Assembly (NCBI GenBank): GCA_905209765.1
Contig: CAJLUE010000004.1
Span: 1-64,000 of the forward strand
Source of the DNA: an uncultured Collinsella sp.
GTDB lineage: Bacteria > Actinomycetota > Coriobacteriia > Coriobacteriales > Coriobacteriaceae
Direction: 5' to 3'
DNA length: 64,000 bases
Every line of letters starts with the position of its first letter. The stretch's first letter is position 1. The notes beneath the pieces are model-generated. The model was given only the letters and a program-made list of their open reading frames with translations. It ran no database searches and was not told where the DNA came from. Positions 16,801 to 23,952 of this stretch are shown here, one piece after another. A program made the translations under genes and the position numbers.

Positions 16801-18280
16801 TGGACGAAAATGCCTCGGTCGCGATATCCTCAACGGCTATTCCGAGGTTTTTGGCAAAACCCTCGAGGAACGAGCCGCAGCCCGCAGAGCACGCCTCGTT
16901 GACGACGATATCGGTCAGCACGCCGTGGTTGAGCCAGATGGCCTTCATATCCTGTCCGCCGATGTCGAGCACGAAGGTCGCATCGGGAACGCATGCGCAC
17001 GCGGCGCGGGCGTGCGCGACCGTCTCGACCGTATGGTAGTCGGCGTGGAACGCGCGCGCGAAAAGCTCCTCGCCGTATCCCGTGGTGCCCACGGCATCGA
17101 TCGCAAGCGTGACTCCCGCTGTCTCCCAGCGGTTCTTCAAGCTGACAAGACCCTGTTGGGCGACGTCGAGCGGTCTGCCGTTATTAGACGCGTAGAACGA
17201 ATCGACAAGCTCACCCGCCTCATCGACCAGGGCGAACTTGGTCGTCGTGCTCCCCGAATCGATACCGAGCGCCACACGCACCGTCTCTCCGGGCGCATAC
17301 GCATCCGGACCCTTTGCCGGCGTCTCTTTGCCATGGCGTGCCGTAAAATCCTCCTGCTCGGCAGGTGTGGCAAAAAAGGGCTGGGCAAGACGTCCCTCCC
17401 CGCTTGCGGGCGCGACCGTCTCGAGCTTATCCAGCCAGACAAAAGCGTCGGGAAGGTCGATCGGTTGGGGCGATGCGAACATGTCGGTCAGCGACAGGGC
17501 GGCACCGCGCGCGACCATGATCTGCGGATCGCGCGGGACGATAACCTGATCGTCCGATAGATTCAGTTGCTCCCGGAACACGCGGACCAGCGTGGGGTTG
17601 TAGGCGAGCGTACCGCCCTCGAAGATTACCGGCGGCTCGATGTCGATACCCTGGGCCAGACCGCCGATCGTTTGGCGGGCGACCGCGTGAAGCGCCGAAA
17701 GCGCCAGGTCGGTGGTAGGAATGCCCTCGTTGAGCAGCGGCTGGATATCGGTCTTTGCGTACACGCCGCAGCGGCCCGAGACCTCGTGGACGGTCGTTCC
17801 CCGGCTTGCGAGCTGCTCGAACTCGCCCGATTCGGTGCCGACCCCCATGAGCTTTGCCATCTCGTCGATAAATGCACCGGTACCGCCTGCGCACGAGCCG
17901 TTCATGCGCATGTCGGCAACCTCGATGTCTCCCTTATCGTTGGTGCGGAAGAAGATCATCTTGGCGTCTTGGCCGCCCAGCTCGATGGCGCAGCGCGTCT
18001 GCGGATAGAACCTGCTGATCGCGAGCGCGTTGGCGACCACCTCCTGAACGTACGAGGCGCCCAGCGCGGTCGCGATATCGCGCGCACCCGAGCCGGTCAC
18101 CGCAACGCGCAGCGACTCATGGGGAAAGCGCTCGGCGAGCTCGCCGAGCATGGCGCGCACGCTCGCTGCCTGACACGCCCCGTGGCGGCGATATCCCCAC
18201 CACGCCTCGGTCATATCCTCGTGCATCGCGTAAACTTTGGTCGTCGTCGACCCTACGTCCAGTCCTACTAGCAACGCCAT
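13841..18280 (-). CDS. Giant 2-hydroxyacyl-CoA dehydratase activase / HgdB-like fusion protein
   Basis: The product has 1479 residues. Two tandem BadF/HgdC-type ASKHA ATPase modules are visible: module 1 at about 1-310 (GLDVGSTTTKVYA, ELGGQDAKMIFF, CAGGTGAFIDEMAKLMGV) and module 2 at about 334-620 (GIDSGSTTTKFAL, CSAGCGSFLEGFAKNLGI). A Cys-rich linker (CRRCNNRCQ, then CPRGG) lies near 630-660. A DUF2229 segment (IPRVLEFWDTMPFW, SDTVCFPAKLVHGH) and an HgdB-like C-terminal half complete the protein. HgdC activators use ATP and a [4Fe-4S] cluster for radical dehydration of hydroxyacyl-CoAs. The substrate here is unknown, and no separate HgdAB subunits adjoin. The start is ATG with a GGAG site. 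Confidence 0.88.
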   Translation of the reverse strand: MALLVGLDVGSTTTKVYAMHEDMTEAWWGYRRHGACQAASVRAMLGELAERFPHESLRVAVTGSGARDIATALGASYVQEVVANALAISRFYPQTRCAIELGGQDAKMIFFRTNDKGDIEVADMRMNGSCAGGTGAFIDEMAKLMGVGTESGEFEQLASRGTTVHEVSGRCGVYAKTDIQPLLNEGIPTTDLALSALHAVARQTIGGLAQGIDIEPPVIFEGGTLAYNPTLVRVFREQLNLSDDQVIVPRDPQIMVARGAALSLTDMFASPQPIDLPDAFVWLDKLETVAPASGEGRLAQPFFATPAEQEDFTARHGKETPAKGPDAYAPGETVRVALGIDSGSTTTKFALVDEAGELVDSFYASNNGRPLDVAQQGLVSLKNRWETAGVTLAIDAVGTTGYGEELFARAFHADYHTVETVAHARAACACVPDATFVLDIGGQDMKAIWLNHGVLTDIVVNEACSAGCGSFLEGFAKNLGIAVEDIATEAFSSKAPAVLGSRCTVFMNSSVVSEQRRGKGPGDIMAGLCRSIIENVFTKVIRVSNLNRLGDKVVVQGGTFRNDAVLRAFEQYLGKPVTRAPHPGLMGAIGIALLAREECRKGDAGTSFIGLDAVERFEHREFGGVTCRRCNNRCQRAVVAFGDGSLYVTGNRCPRGGAISWDELVREVPAAEELRPQGACEAQAPGTGRDRTAAAPNLFVDREKLLFESCPTVPVCGGRDVTIGIPRVLEFWDTMPFWSTFFSTLGFKVRVSGRSTKAMYERGLAHVTSDTVCFPAKLVHGHIRNLVDAGVDRIFMPIITTVPTENTASTSEWMCAVVKGYPYVMRNSDNPEERFGVPFDTPLFHWYDEGDRNRQLKAWCKETFDIDADLVAKATEQADRAQQTFESQLQLRGRQVLENVREDGGYAVVIASRPYHNDPLVNHGLPKLFSERGIPVLTPDAVPGVCNVDLSNSRIDIVNNYHARMLSCAVIVASTPELELVQMGSFGCGHDAYLTDEIARMMGEMGSKVPMMIKLDESDVAGPMGIRVRSFIESVNRRRAEERAEGARVHAVHPLDDPYKVKYTKRDRHDKIALVPNTSHAFCRLMTAAMRNQGVRAEALDIGREDAIRLGKRYVHNDICFPAQIVIGEALAALESGKYDPHDVAVVTGKYIGDCRLTHYMPLLRRALDDAGYDYVPVLTNDDVDAHNAHPGFKLGLGPSIQIAYGLPMIDALEAMLRRIRPYELEKGAADAAFDRALDEVIEGMERSGLRGQATGFKRALAIMDAVPYDRSNPHPTVLIVGEYLLNFHLGANHEIERYLEDNGLEVIEARMTDVIRKTYFYKHAQSREFHVDLSLPEKAWYATADNLFELAHDRCDRLGAASPLYEPPTRMPELVRASDKILHHTFDAGEGVLIPAEILEHAKRGCRNFVILQPFGCLPNHVVGRGLIHALKEQYPTAQFLPLDYDPDVSFANVENRLQMLIMNAKAQGCGEAHGETA

Positions 18281-18329
18281 AATGCTCCGTCTCTCGCATT
18301 TTTCCTGCTAGAGATATACCACTCTACGT

Positions 18330-18350
18330 AATACAACAGACTGTTGTATT
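18330..18350. promoter_or_regulatory. Perfect palindrome, candidate TetR operator
   Basis: ATACAACAGACTGTTGTAT (18331-18349) is a perfect 9-1-9 palindrome, extended by one more A-T pair on each side to 21 bp. It is centred about 60 nt upstream of the activase ATG, with TATATC as a possible -10 between them. Size and symmetry fit a TetR dimer site, and the co-transcribed TetR gene is the natural candidate. Confidence 0.7.
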
Positions 18351-18362
18351 TAAACTCCGTAT

Positions 18363-18395
18363 AAAAAGCGGCTGCCGAAACGCTTCAGCAGCCGC
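18363..18395 (-). terminator. Intrinsic terminator upstream of the activase promoter
   Basis: GCGGCTGC (18368-18375) pairs with GCAGCCGC (18388-18395), followed on the minus strand by CTTTTTAT. It would end transcription arriving from the DUF2798 gene about 165 nt away. The sequence between (18396-18560) shows nothing I can interpret. Confidence 0.75.
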
Positions 18396-18560
18396 CGAAT
18401 GCACCAACAGATTGTCTGCGCGCTAGCACGTCGGGCAACGGAGCAGCACGGGCCCTCAGGTCATGCGCACCGCTCGCGCCCGCGATGTCGCCGAGCGAGC
18501 TATCCACGCTTAGGGCTCCAACCAAGCAAGTCGCCCGCGCTCAGCAGGTCCCTAAGCGAG

Positions 18561-19109
18561 CTACTCGCACTCAGAAGCCATAGCCTGCTCCAAGAGCTCG
18601 GCATGCTCCTCCTCGAAAACCGTCCCCACAGGGAAGGCGCGACGGAAGACGAAGCGGGAAATCGGACCGGCTACCAAAAGGTTCCACGGCAGCGCCATCA
18701 CAAAATTATGCGGGATGTTGATCATCCCGATCGCGGGCACGGAATACAGGTTCGCAAGGATGCCGCCGGGCATGTGCGTCAGACCCTCGCAGGCACCGTA
18801 CAGCGACATGATGATGACCATGGGAACGACCATGCAGGAGCTGACGGCGAGCGTCATGGCAAGCGGCGAGCTCTTGCCCGGCGTGACCAAGTACTTAAAG
18901 GCGAAACCCTTGGCGAGCGGGCTGGCGACGAACCAGTCGCAGCACATGGCAAAAATGTAGGCAACGGGGAAGCCGAGCCACGCAGCGGCAACGACCTCGC
19001 CGTTGATGGCCCCGTGCTGCAGGGCAACGTTGTAGATGCTCATCCAGAGCACCATGCAAAAGCACATGATAAAGGTGAACAGCAGGCTCTCTCGTTTGTT
19101 GATAGGCAT
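18561..19109 (-). CDS. DUF2798-type four-helix membrane protein
   Basis: The 182-residue product has about four hydrophobic segments (LLFTFIMCFCMVLWMSIYNV, WLGFPVAYIFAMCCDWFV, AMTLAVSSCMVVPMVIIMSL, and a C-terminal one). The pattern MSIYNVALQHG near the N-terminus and the repeated helical-pair architecture match DUF2798 proteins, which have no known function. The start is set at MPINKRE, the family N-terminus; a GAGAGG lies about 14 nt upstream, so the ribosome-binding site is poor. A longer frame adds 20 atypical residues. It is monocistronic between two hairpins. Confidence 0.75.
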   Translation of the reverse strand: MPINKRESLLFTFIMCFCMVLWMSIYNVALQHGAINGEVVAAAWLGFPVAYIFAMCCDWFVASPLAKGFAFKYLVTPGKSSPLAMTLAVSSCMVVPMVIIMSLYGACEGLTHMPGGILANLYSVPAIGMINIPHNFVMALPWNLLVAGPISRFVFRRAFPVGTVFEEEHAELLEQAMASECE

Positions 19110-19153
19110 AAAGGGCAGATTCCTCTCTGTGTTGTGCCGCGGCGCCACGCAAC

Positions 19154-19203
19154 AAAAACGGGCGGGCAAGATGGAGCTGTTGGAACTTCATCTCGCCCGC
19201 CCG
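19154..19203 (-). terminator. Strong stem-loop between thrE-like and DUF2798 genes
   Basis: Fifteen bases (19159-19173) pair with 19189-19203 with one mismatch, around a 15-nt loop. On the minus strand it is followed by TTTTTG. It lies 220 nt after the ThrE stop and 45 nt before the DUF2798 start, so it could end the former or attenuate the latter. Confidence 0.75.
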
Positions 19204-19320
19204 TGGTACGCGCGTCTGCGACTACTTATGTGGTGGAACCAGCCTAGCACGAAACGCATGCGCTTCGTAAGCGTTGAGTTTATGAAGATGCAGGGCACCG
19301 ATAATCCCCCGACCCCATAA

Positions 19321-19385
19321 GTTGCGGTGGAATACGGACTGTTTTGACCCTTTAAGCAGCAATTCAGTCCCTATTTCACCGCAAC
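19321..19385. repeat. 21-bp inverted repeat
   Basis: The arms 19321-19341 and 19365-19385 are complementary at 19 of 21 positions, with a 23-nt loop. The left arm begins GTTGCGGTGGAATACGGACT. There is no U-tract on either side. It lies immediately beside another stem-loop (19390-19422). Confidence 0.75.
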
Positions 19386-19389
19386 TCAT

Positions 19390-19422
19390 TTGGTGCAAAG
19401 TAACCTGTCCCCCTTGTACCAA
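19390..19422 (-). repeat. Stem-loop repeat, GGGGGACAGG-core family, copy 1
   Basis: An 8-bp stem (19390-19397 with 19415-19422, one G-U or mismatch) carries a loop that reads GGGGGACAGGTTACTT on the minus strand. It abuts the ThrE stop codon. Related copies occur at 57095-57127 and 59423-59453, each just after a minus-strand stop codon. Confidence 0.7.
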
Positions 19423-20991
19423 TTAGCTGGTATGGCGCCAGCGGGGGTCGGTGAGAGTTCTCGCCACACCCAGCCCAACGGGCAGAAACGCTACGATGAG
19501 CACTGCACGCACAAACCAGCCGAGCATATTGACCGTGTCGAAGGTGCACATGTAATACATAGAGCGATAGAGATACAGACCGGGCACCATAATGACAATC
19601 GAAGGCACCGTGAGGGCGATGCGCGGGTAGGTGAGCTTGACTTCGGCCAAGCTTGCGAGCAGCCCCGATACCAGCGCGCCGATAAACGCTGCTGCCTCGG
19701 GAGGCATTCCCGTGCTGAGGCCCAGGAAGGGAATCATCGTCGGCGCATCGACAAGGGTCAGACGCAGGGTATTGGACACGGCGCCGATCAACCCAGCTGC
19801 CGCGGCCATCTTTACCGGGCTGTTGAACATCACCGAGAAGCCGAATACGCCAACGAAGCTCATCACCACGCGCAGGAGCGTAAGGGCAAGCGGCGAAAGG
19901 CCCAGTGGGGCAAAGTCGTCCGGCGCCAGGCCAACACACTCGGCAACCATCCAACCTACGAGGGTCGCCATCACAATAATCGATACGGCATATGAAAGGC
20001 GCTCGATACCGCTTCGCATGTCGAGCTTAGCGATGTCGAGGCCTGCCGTAATGAGCGGAAAGCCGGGAATCACAAAGAGCATGGCGCCGATATAGCCTTC
20101 TTGGTGCGACATTGCCCCCGGTATGACCTGGCCAAGGCCGAGCAATGCCAGCAGATACGAAACGCAAGCGAGCGCAACGCCGGTCGTCAGCGCGCTGAAC
20201 TGACCAAGGCCCTGCTTGAGAATATGGGAGCGGGCAAAGTTGCCGACACCCGCGCCTACGAACGCGCATGCCATCTCAATAGGACCGCCACCAAGTAAAA
20301 AGACAAAGGCGCCACAGGCGCAGGCCGCCGCAAGGCCCTGTTGCCAAGGCGCGTAATCAGGTTTTGAACTCTCAACGGTCTTGAGCATCTCGTGATACTC
20401 GTGCACCGTGAAGCGACGACCATAGGTCTCGATTTCCTTGAGGAAACTCTCCATCATCCAAATGCGATGGGTATTGACGCCCGTTGTGGGCAAGCTGACG
20501 ACCTCATTAAAGCAGTGGCCATCTTCGATGCAGGTGCACTCAAACGATAGGAGACTCAGGTCGACATGGATGGTGACGCCGAGCACGTCAGCAACACGAT
20601 TCATGGTATCGCGCACGCGCCAGGCACCCGTTCCGCTCGCGAGCATAAGCATACCGGTGCGGCAGATGATGGATGATTTATCGGTGAGCGGCGCATCGAC
20701 GGCAAGCTCATCGCCCGCCGTCACAATCTGGTGCCAGTCAGTTTTCATATGGAGCGCGCCGGCACGGACACCGTGGTGCATGGGGGCTCTCGAAAGCAGC
20801 GAGTCAAGGCGCGAAGGCTGTGAGGGCTCCGCCGATTCGCCCTCGTCCTCGCCGGGCTCTTCATCGACCAGATCAAAGGAATCAAGCGGCGCTGGCTCGC
20901 GACGGTCGATCAGCTCCTCGTCCTCATCATCAAAGTAATTGAACTGATCGAGCATGTCCTCTTCAATCGCGCGCTCGCTCGCATCGTCCAT
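19423..20991 (-). CDS. Threonine/serine exporter, ThrE (DUF1212) family, fused form
   Basis: The product has 522 residues. A very acidic N-terminus (about 1-60) precedes a soluble DUF1212 domain (ICRTGMLMLASGTGAWRVRDTMNRVA, then VDLSLLSFECTC). Ten or so membrane helices follow, comprising the first ThrE half and a C-terminal ThrE_2 half (PVKMAAAAGLIGAVSNTLRL, VPSIVIMVPGLYLYRSMYY). Single-chain forms as in Corynebacterium export L-threonine and L-serine using the proton motive force. The acidic extension is unusual. The ATG at 20989-20991 has GGGAG. It is monocistronic. Confidence 0.87.
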   Translation of the reverse strand: MDDASERAIEEDMLDQFNYFDDEDEELIDRREPAPLDSFDLVDEEPGEDEGESAEPSQPSRLDSLLSRAPMHHGVRAGALHMKTDWHQIVTAGDELAVDAPLTDKSSIICRTGMLMLASGTGAWRVRDTMNRVADVLGVTIHVDLSLLSFECTCIEDGHCFNEVVSLPTTGVNTHRIWMMESFLKEIETYGRRFTVHEYHEMLKTVESSKPDYAPWQQGLAAACACGAFVFLLGGGPIEMACAFVGAGVGNFARSHILKQGLGQFSALTTGVALACVSYLLALLGLGQVIPGAMSHQEGYIGAMLFVIPGFPLITAGLDIAKLDMRSGIERLSYAVSIIVMATLVGWMVAECVGLAPDDFAPLGLSPLALTLLRVVMSFVGVFGFSVMFNSPVKMAAAAGLIGAVSNTLRLTLVDAPTMIPFLGLSTGMPPEAAAFIGALVSGLLASLAEVKLTYPRIALTVPSIVIMVPGLYLYRSMYYMCTFDTVNMLGWFVRAVLIVAFLPVGLGVARTLTDPRWRHTS

Positions 20992-21096
20992 ACAGGCACT
21001 CCCTTCCTACCGACTAACCCCATCCTAGACAGCGACGGCTAAAGGAAACATAAAAGAGACGGCTGTCATGCGAACCATGTTCGCAATAGCCATTGG

Positions 21097-21154
21097 GTAG
21101 TCATTGGGGACGTTCTTGAATGACTAGTCGTTTAAGAACGTCCCCAATGACTAC
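21097..21154. repeat. Perfect 21-bp inverted repeat with GGGGACGTTCTT arm
   Basis: The arms 21097-21117 and 21134-21154 are perfect reverse complements. The left arm contains CATTGGGGACGTTCTT, and the 16-nt loop itself contains GACTAGTC. There is no U-tract. It lies between the thrE-like and lysS genes, which are both on the minus strand. Confidence 0.85.
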
Positions 21155-21188
21155 TCCGACAACGTCGATGTATTGGCAACGCCAGCGA

Positions 21189-21287
21189 GCGGGCCGCATT
21201 TGAGACAAGGTGACGTGAAACGAAAGGGCGCTGACCTTCTGGTCGCGCCCTTGAAGTTGAACGTCAGATTGTCCAAATGCGGCCCGC
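21189..21287. repeat. 99-nt nested palindrome
   Basis: The outer arms GCGGGCCGCATTTG (21189-21202) and its reverse complement (21274-21287) are perfect. Inside, ACAA/TTGT, TGACGT/ACGTCA, AAGGGCGC/GCGCCCTT and ACC/GGT pair in order, with small internal loops. The whole element can fold as one long rod. It lies between the lysS 3' hairpin and the repeat at 21097-21154. A shorter relative with a similar outer arm lies at 39232-39286. Confidence 0.8.
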
Positions 21288-21300
21288 GCAGCGTCGAGCC

Positions 21301-21327
21301 GTTACGCGGTTCGTAGAACCGCGTAAC
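21301..21327 (-). repeat. GTTACGCGGTT hairpin, copy 1 (lysS 3' end)
   Basis: GTTACGCGGTTC and GAACCGCGTAAC form a perfect 12-bp stem with a 3-nt loop. The hairpin lies 3 nt after the lysS stop codon and has no U-tract. A near-identical hairpin abuts the dtd stop codon (25817-25844). Confidence 0.85.
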
Positions 21328-21330
21328 TAG

Positions 21331-23295
21331 TTAGTACATCTTTGCGCCGGCAGGGATGGAGGCGTCGAGCTGGATCAGGTTGAGGCGCTCCTCGCCCTCC
21401 TCCTCGTGGATGGCGCTGATGAGCATGCCGCAGCTGGGGATACCCATCATCTTGCGCGGAGGCAGGTTGGTGATGGCAAGCAAGGTCTTGCCGACCAGGT
21501 CCTCGGGCTCGTAATAATCGTGAATACCGGAGAGGATGGTGCGGTCGGTGCCGGTGCCGTCATCGAGCGTAAAGTTCAGCAGCTTCTTGGACTTCTTGAC
21601 GGCCTCGCATGCCTTGACCTTCACGGCGCGGAAGTCGCTCTTGGAGAAGGTATCAAAGTCGACGAACTCCTCAAACAGCGGCTCGACGGCAATCTTGGAA
21701 TAATCAACCGTGGGCTTGAGCGGCTTGACGAAGGGGCTCGCGGTGTTGCCGGCCTCGGCAGCCTTGGCAGCAGCGGCACCGGACTGGAAACCCTTCTCGG
21801 GCTTCATGTGCGGGAACAGCAGCACGTCGCGGATGGAAGCCTGGTTGGTGAGCAGCATGACCACGCGGTCGATACCAATGCCGATGCCGCCCGCGGGAGG
21901 CATACCGTACTCAAGGGCGCGCACGTAGTCCTCGTCGTACTCCATGGCCTCGTCGTCGCCGCCGGCCTTCTCGGCCATCTGGGCAGCGAAGCGCTCGGCC
22001 TGGTCGACCGGGTCGTTGAGCTCGGAGAACGCGTTCGCGTACTCGTGGCCGGCGATGACCAACTCAAAGCGATGGGTCAGGCGCGGGTCATCCTCAAAGC
22101 GCTTGGCAAGCGGGCTAACCTCGATGGGGTAATCGCACACGAAGGTGGGGTTGACGATGGTGTCCTCGCCCAGCTCATCGTAGATCTCGGCGATGATCTT
22201 GCCGGCGGTCCACTCGGGCTTGATCTCCAGGCCCTTCTCGCGCGCGGCGGCGGCAAGCTCCTCGACCGGCGTATCGATGGTGACTTTCTTGCCGAGCACG
22301 TCAGAGACAATATCAGTCATGGGGCGGCTTGCCCACTCACCGGAAAGATCGATGGTCTGACCCTGGTACTCGATGACCTCGGGGTTGCCGATGGCCTTGT
22401 TGGCAGCCTTGATGACGCCCTGGGCGAGCGCCTTCATGCCCTCGAGGTCGGAGAAGGCGCGGTAGGCCTCCATCGTGGTGAACTCGGGGTTGTGGGTAAG
22501 GTCCATGCCCTCGTTACGGAAGATACGGCCGATCTCGAACACGCGCTCAAAGCCACCGACGATGCAGCGCTTGAGGTGCAGCTCGGTGGCGATACGCAGG
22601 TAGCACTCCTGATCGAGAGCGTTGAAGTGCGTGATGAACGGCTTGGCAGTAGCTCCGCCCTGGATGGTCTGCAGGATAGGGGTCTCGACCTCCATGTAGC
22701 CATCGGACTCCATAAAGCGGCGGAACGTGGAGAGAATCTGCGAACGCTTGCGGAAGGTCTCGCGAACGTCGTCGTTGGCGATCAGGTCGACATAGCGCTG
22801 ACGATAGCGGGTCTCCTTGTCGGAGAGACCGTGGAACTTCTCGGGCAGCGGGCGAACGGCCTTGGACAGCAGCGTCGCGCTCTTGGGGGCAACGGAAAGC
22901 TGGCCACGCTTGGTGCGCACGACTACGCCGGCCACGCCCAGGATATCGCCTAGGTCGAGTGCCTTGAGCGTATTCCAGGCGGCCTCGTCCATGTCGTTGA
23001 TGCGGCAGAACAGCTGGATCTCGCCAGTCGCATCGCGCACGACGATGAACATGATCTTGCCCTGACCGCGCTTGGCGACCACGCGGCCGGCGATCTTCAC
23101 GACGTCCTCGGTGTCCTCGCCATCGGCAAGCTCGGCATACTTAGTCTCGATGTCGACGACGTAGTCCTCAACCTCGGAGTGCTCGGGATAGGGGTTCTGG
23201 CCCGCCTCGAACAGGGCGGCGCGCTTGGCCAGGCGGGTGGCGCGCTCGTCGTTGAGCGTCGATGCCTGATCGGCGGCGTTCTGGTTCTCTGCCAT
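21331..23295 (-). CDS. lysS: Lysyl-tRNA synthetase (class II) with C-terminal Trbp111-like domain
   Basis: The product has 654 residues, about 150 longer than usual. The OB-fold anticodon domain (about 60-160) precedes the class II core with motif 2 (FRNEGMDLTHNPEFT) and motif 3 (GIGIGIDRVVMLL). An Ala/Pro linker (about 510-545) joins a 105-residue tRNA-binding domain from 550 (FSKSDFRAVKV, then NLPPRKMMGIPSCGM), of the EMAPII/Trbp111 type normally attached to MetRS. It charges tRNA-Lys; the extra domain should raise general tRNA affinity. The ATG at 23293-23295 has GAGGAG. It lies downstream of greA and the greA terminator. Confidence 0.95.
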   Translation of the reverse strand: MAENQNAADQASTLNDERATRLAKRAALFEAGQNPYPEHSEVEDYVVDIETKYAELADGEDTEDVVKIAGRVVAKRGQGKIMFIVVRDATGEIQLFCRINDMDEAAWNTLKALDLGDILGVAGVVVRTKRGQLSVAPKSATLLSKAVRPLPEKFHGLSDKETRYRQRYVDLIANDDVRETFRKRSQILSTFRRFMESDGYMEVETPILQTIQGGATAKPFITHFNALDQECYLRIATELHLKRCIVGGFERVFEIGRIFRNEGMDLTHNPEFTTMEAYRAFSDLEGMKALAQGVIKAANKAIGNPEVIEYQGQTIDLSGEWASRPMTDIVSDVLGKKVTIDTPVEELAAAAREKGLEIKPEWTAGKIIAEIYDELGEDTIVNPTFVCDYPIEVSPLAKRFEDDPRLTHRFELVIAGHEYANAFSELNDPVDQAERFAAQMAEKAGGDDEAMEYDEDYVRALEYGMPPAGGIGIGIDRVVMLLTNQASIRDVLLFPHMKPEKGFQSGAAAAKAAEAGNTASPFVKPLKPTVDYSKIAVEPLFEEFVDFDTFSKSDFRAVKVKACEAVKKSKKLLNFTLDDGTGTDRTILSGIHDYYEPEDLVGKTLLAITNLPPRKMMGIPSCGMLISAIHEEEGEERLNLIQLDASIPAGAKMY

Positions 23296-23313
23296 AAGTT
23301 AGCTCCTCAAACT

Positions 23314-23346
23314 AAAACGCTCCCCAGGATTCGGTCCCAGGGAGCG
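23314..23346 (-). terminator. Hairpin between greA and lysS
   Basis: CGCTCCC (23318-23324) pairs with GGGAGCG (23340-23346), followed on the minus strand by TTTTAG. It lies in the 79-nt greA-lysS gap and would terminate or attenuate transcription entering lysS. Confidence 0.65.
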
Positions 23347-23374
23347 AAAACATACCTTTACGCGGGACCGTGGT

Positions 23375-23845
23375 CTAGCGTGCGATCTTGGCGATGGTGT
23401 AGACGCGAGTCTTGCCGGAAGGCGTAACGACCTCGACGGAGTCGCCCTCGCCATGACCAATGATGGCGTGGCCGACCGGAGACTCGTTGGAAATCTTGTG
23501 CTCGAGCGAGTTGGTCTCGGTGGTACCGACGAGCGTGACCTCCATGACCTCACCGTTGGGATCAATCAACGAAACGGTGGAACCGATGGAGACGGTCAGA
23601 TCACCCGTGGTGGCAGCAACCTGGGCGTTGGCGAGAATAGCCTGAATCTCGGCGATACGAGCGGCATTCTGGGCCTGCTTGTCCTTGGCGGCATCGTACT
23701 CGGAGTTCTCCGAAAGGTCACCGAACGCGCGGGCCTCCTTGATGTCCTCGACGATCTCCTTGGCGTAATCGCCCTCACGCCAAGCGAGCTCCTCGACGAG
23801 CTTCTGGCGGCCCTCAGCGGTCAGTACGATCTGGCTTGCGTCCAT
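23375..23845 (-). CDS. greA: Transcription elongation factor GreA
   Basis: The 156-residue factor rescues backtracked RNA polymerase by stimulating transcript cleavage. The N-terminal coiled coil (about 8-75) carries the tip motif FGDLSENSEYDAAKD with the two acidic catalytic residues. A C-terminal FKBP-like domain (SPVGHAIIGHGEGDSVEV) binds the polymerase secondary channel rim. Length is normal. The ATG has a GGGGAG site. The greA-lysS order is common in Gram-positives. Confidence 0.97.
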   Translation of the reverse strand: MDASQIVLTAEGRQKLVEELAWREGDYAKEIVEDIKEARAFGDLSENSEYDAAKDKQAQNAARIAEIQAILANAQVAATTGDLTVSIGSTVSLIDPNGEVMEVTLVGTTETNSLEHKISNESPVGHAIIGHGEGDSVEVVTPSGKTRVYTIAKIAR

Positions 23846-23894
23846 ACGGATATCTCCCCAACTATGATGTAACGATCAACTGTCAACAAAAACG

Positions 23895-23927
23895 AAAAAG
23901 ACCGGCTAGCCTGCGGGCAAGCCGGTC
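23895..23927 (-). terminator. Intrinsic terminator of tatA
   Basis: GACCGGCT (23900-23907) pairs with AGCCGGTC (23920-23927), followed on the minus strand by TTTTTCG. It lies 25 nt after the tatA stop and before greA. Confidence 0.85.
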
Positions 23928-23952
23928 AGGTGCTCACCCCAAAGGGATGGGA

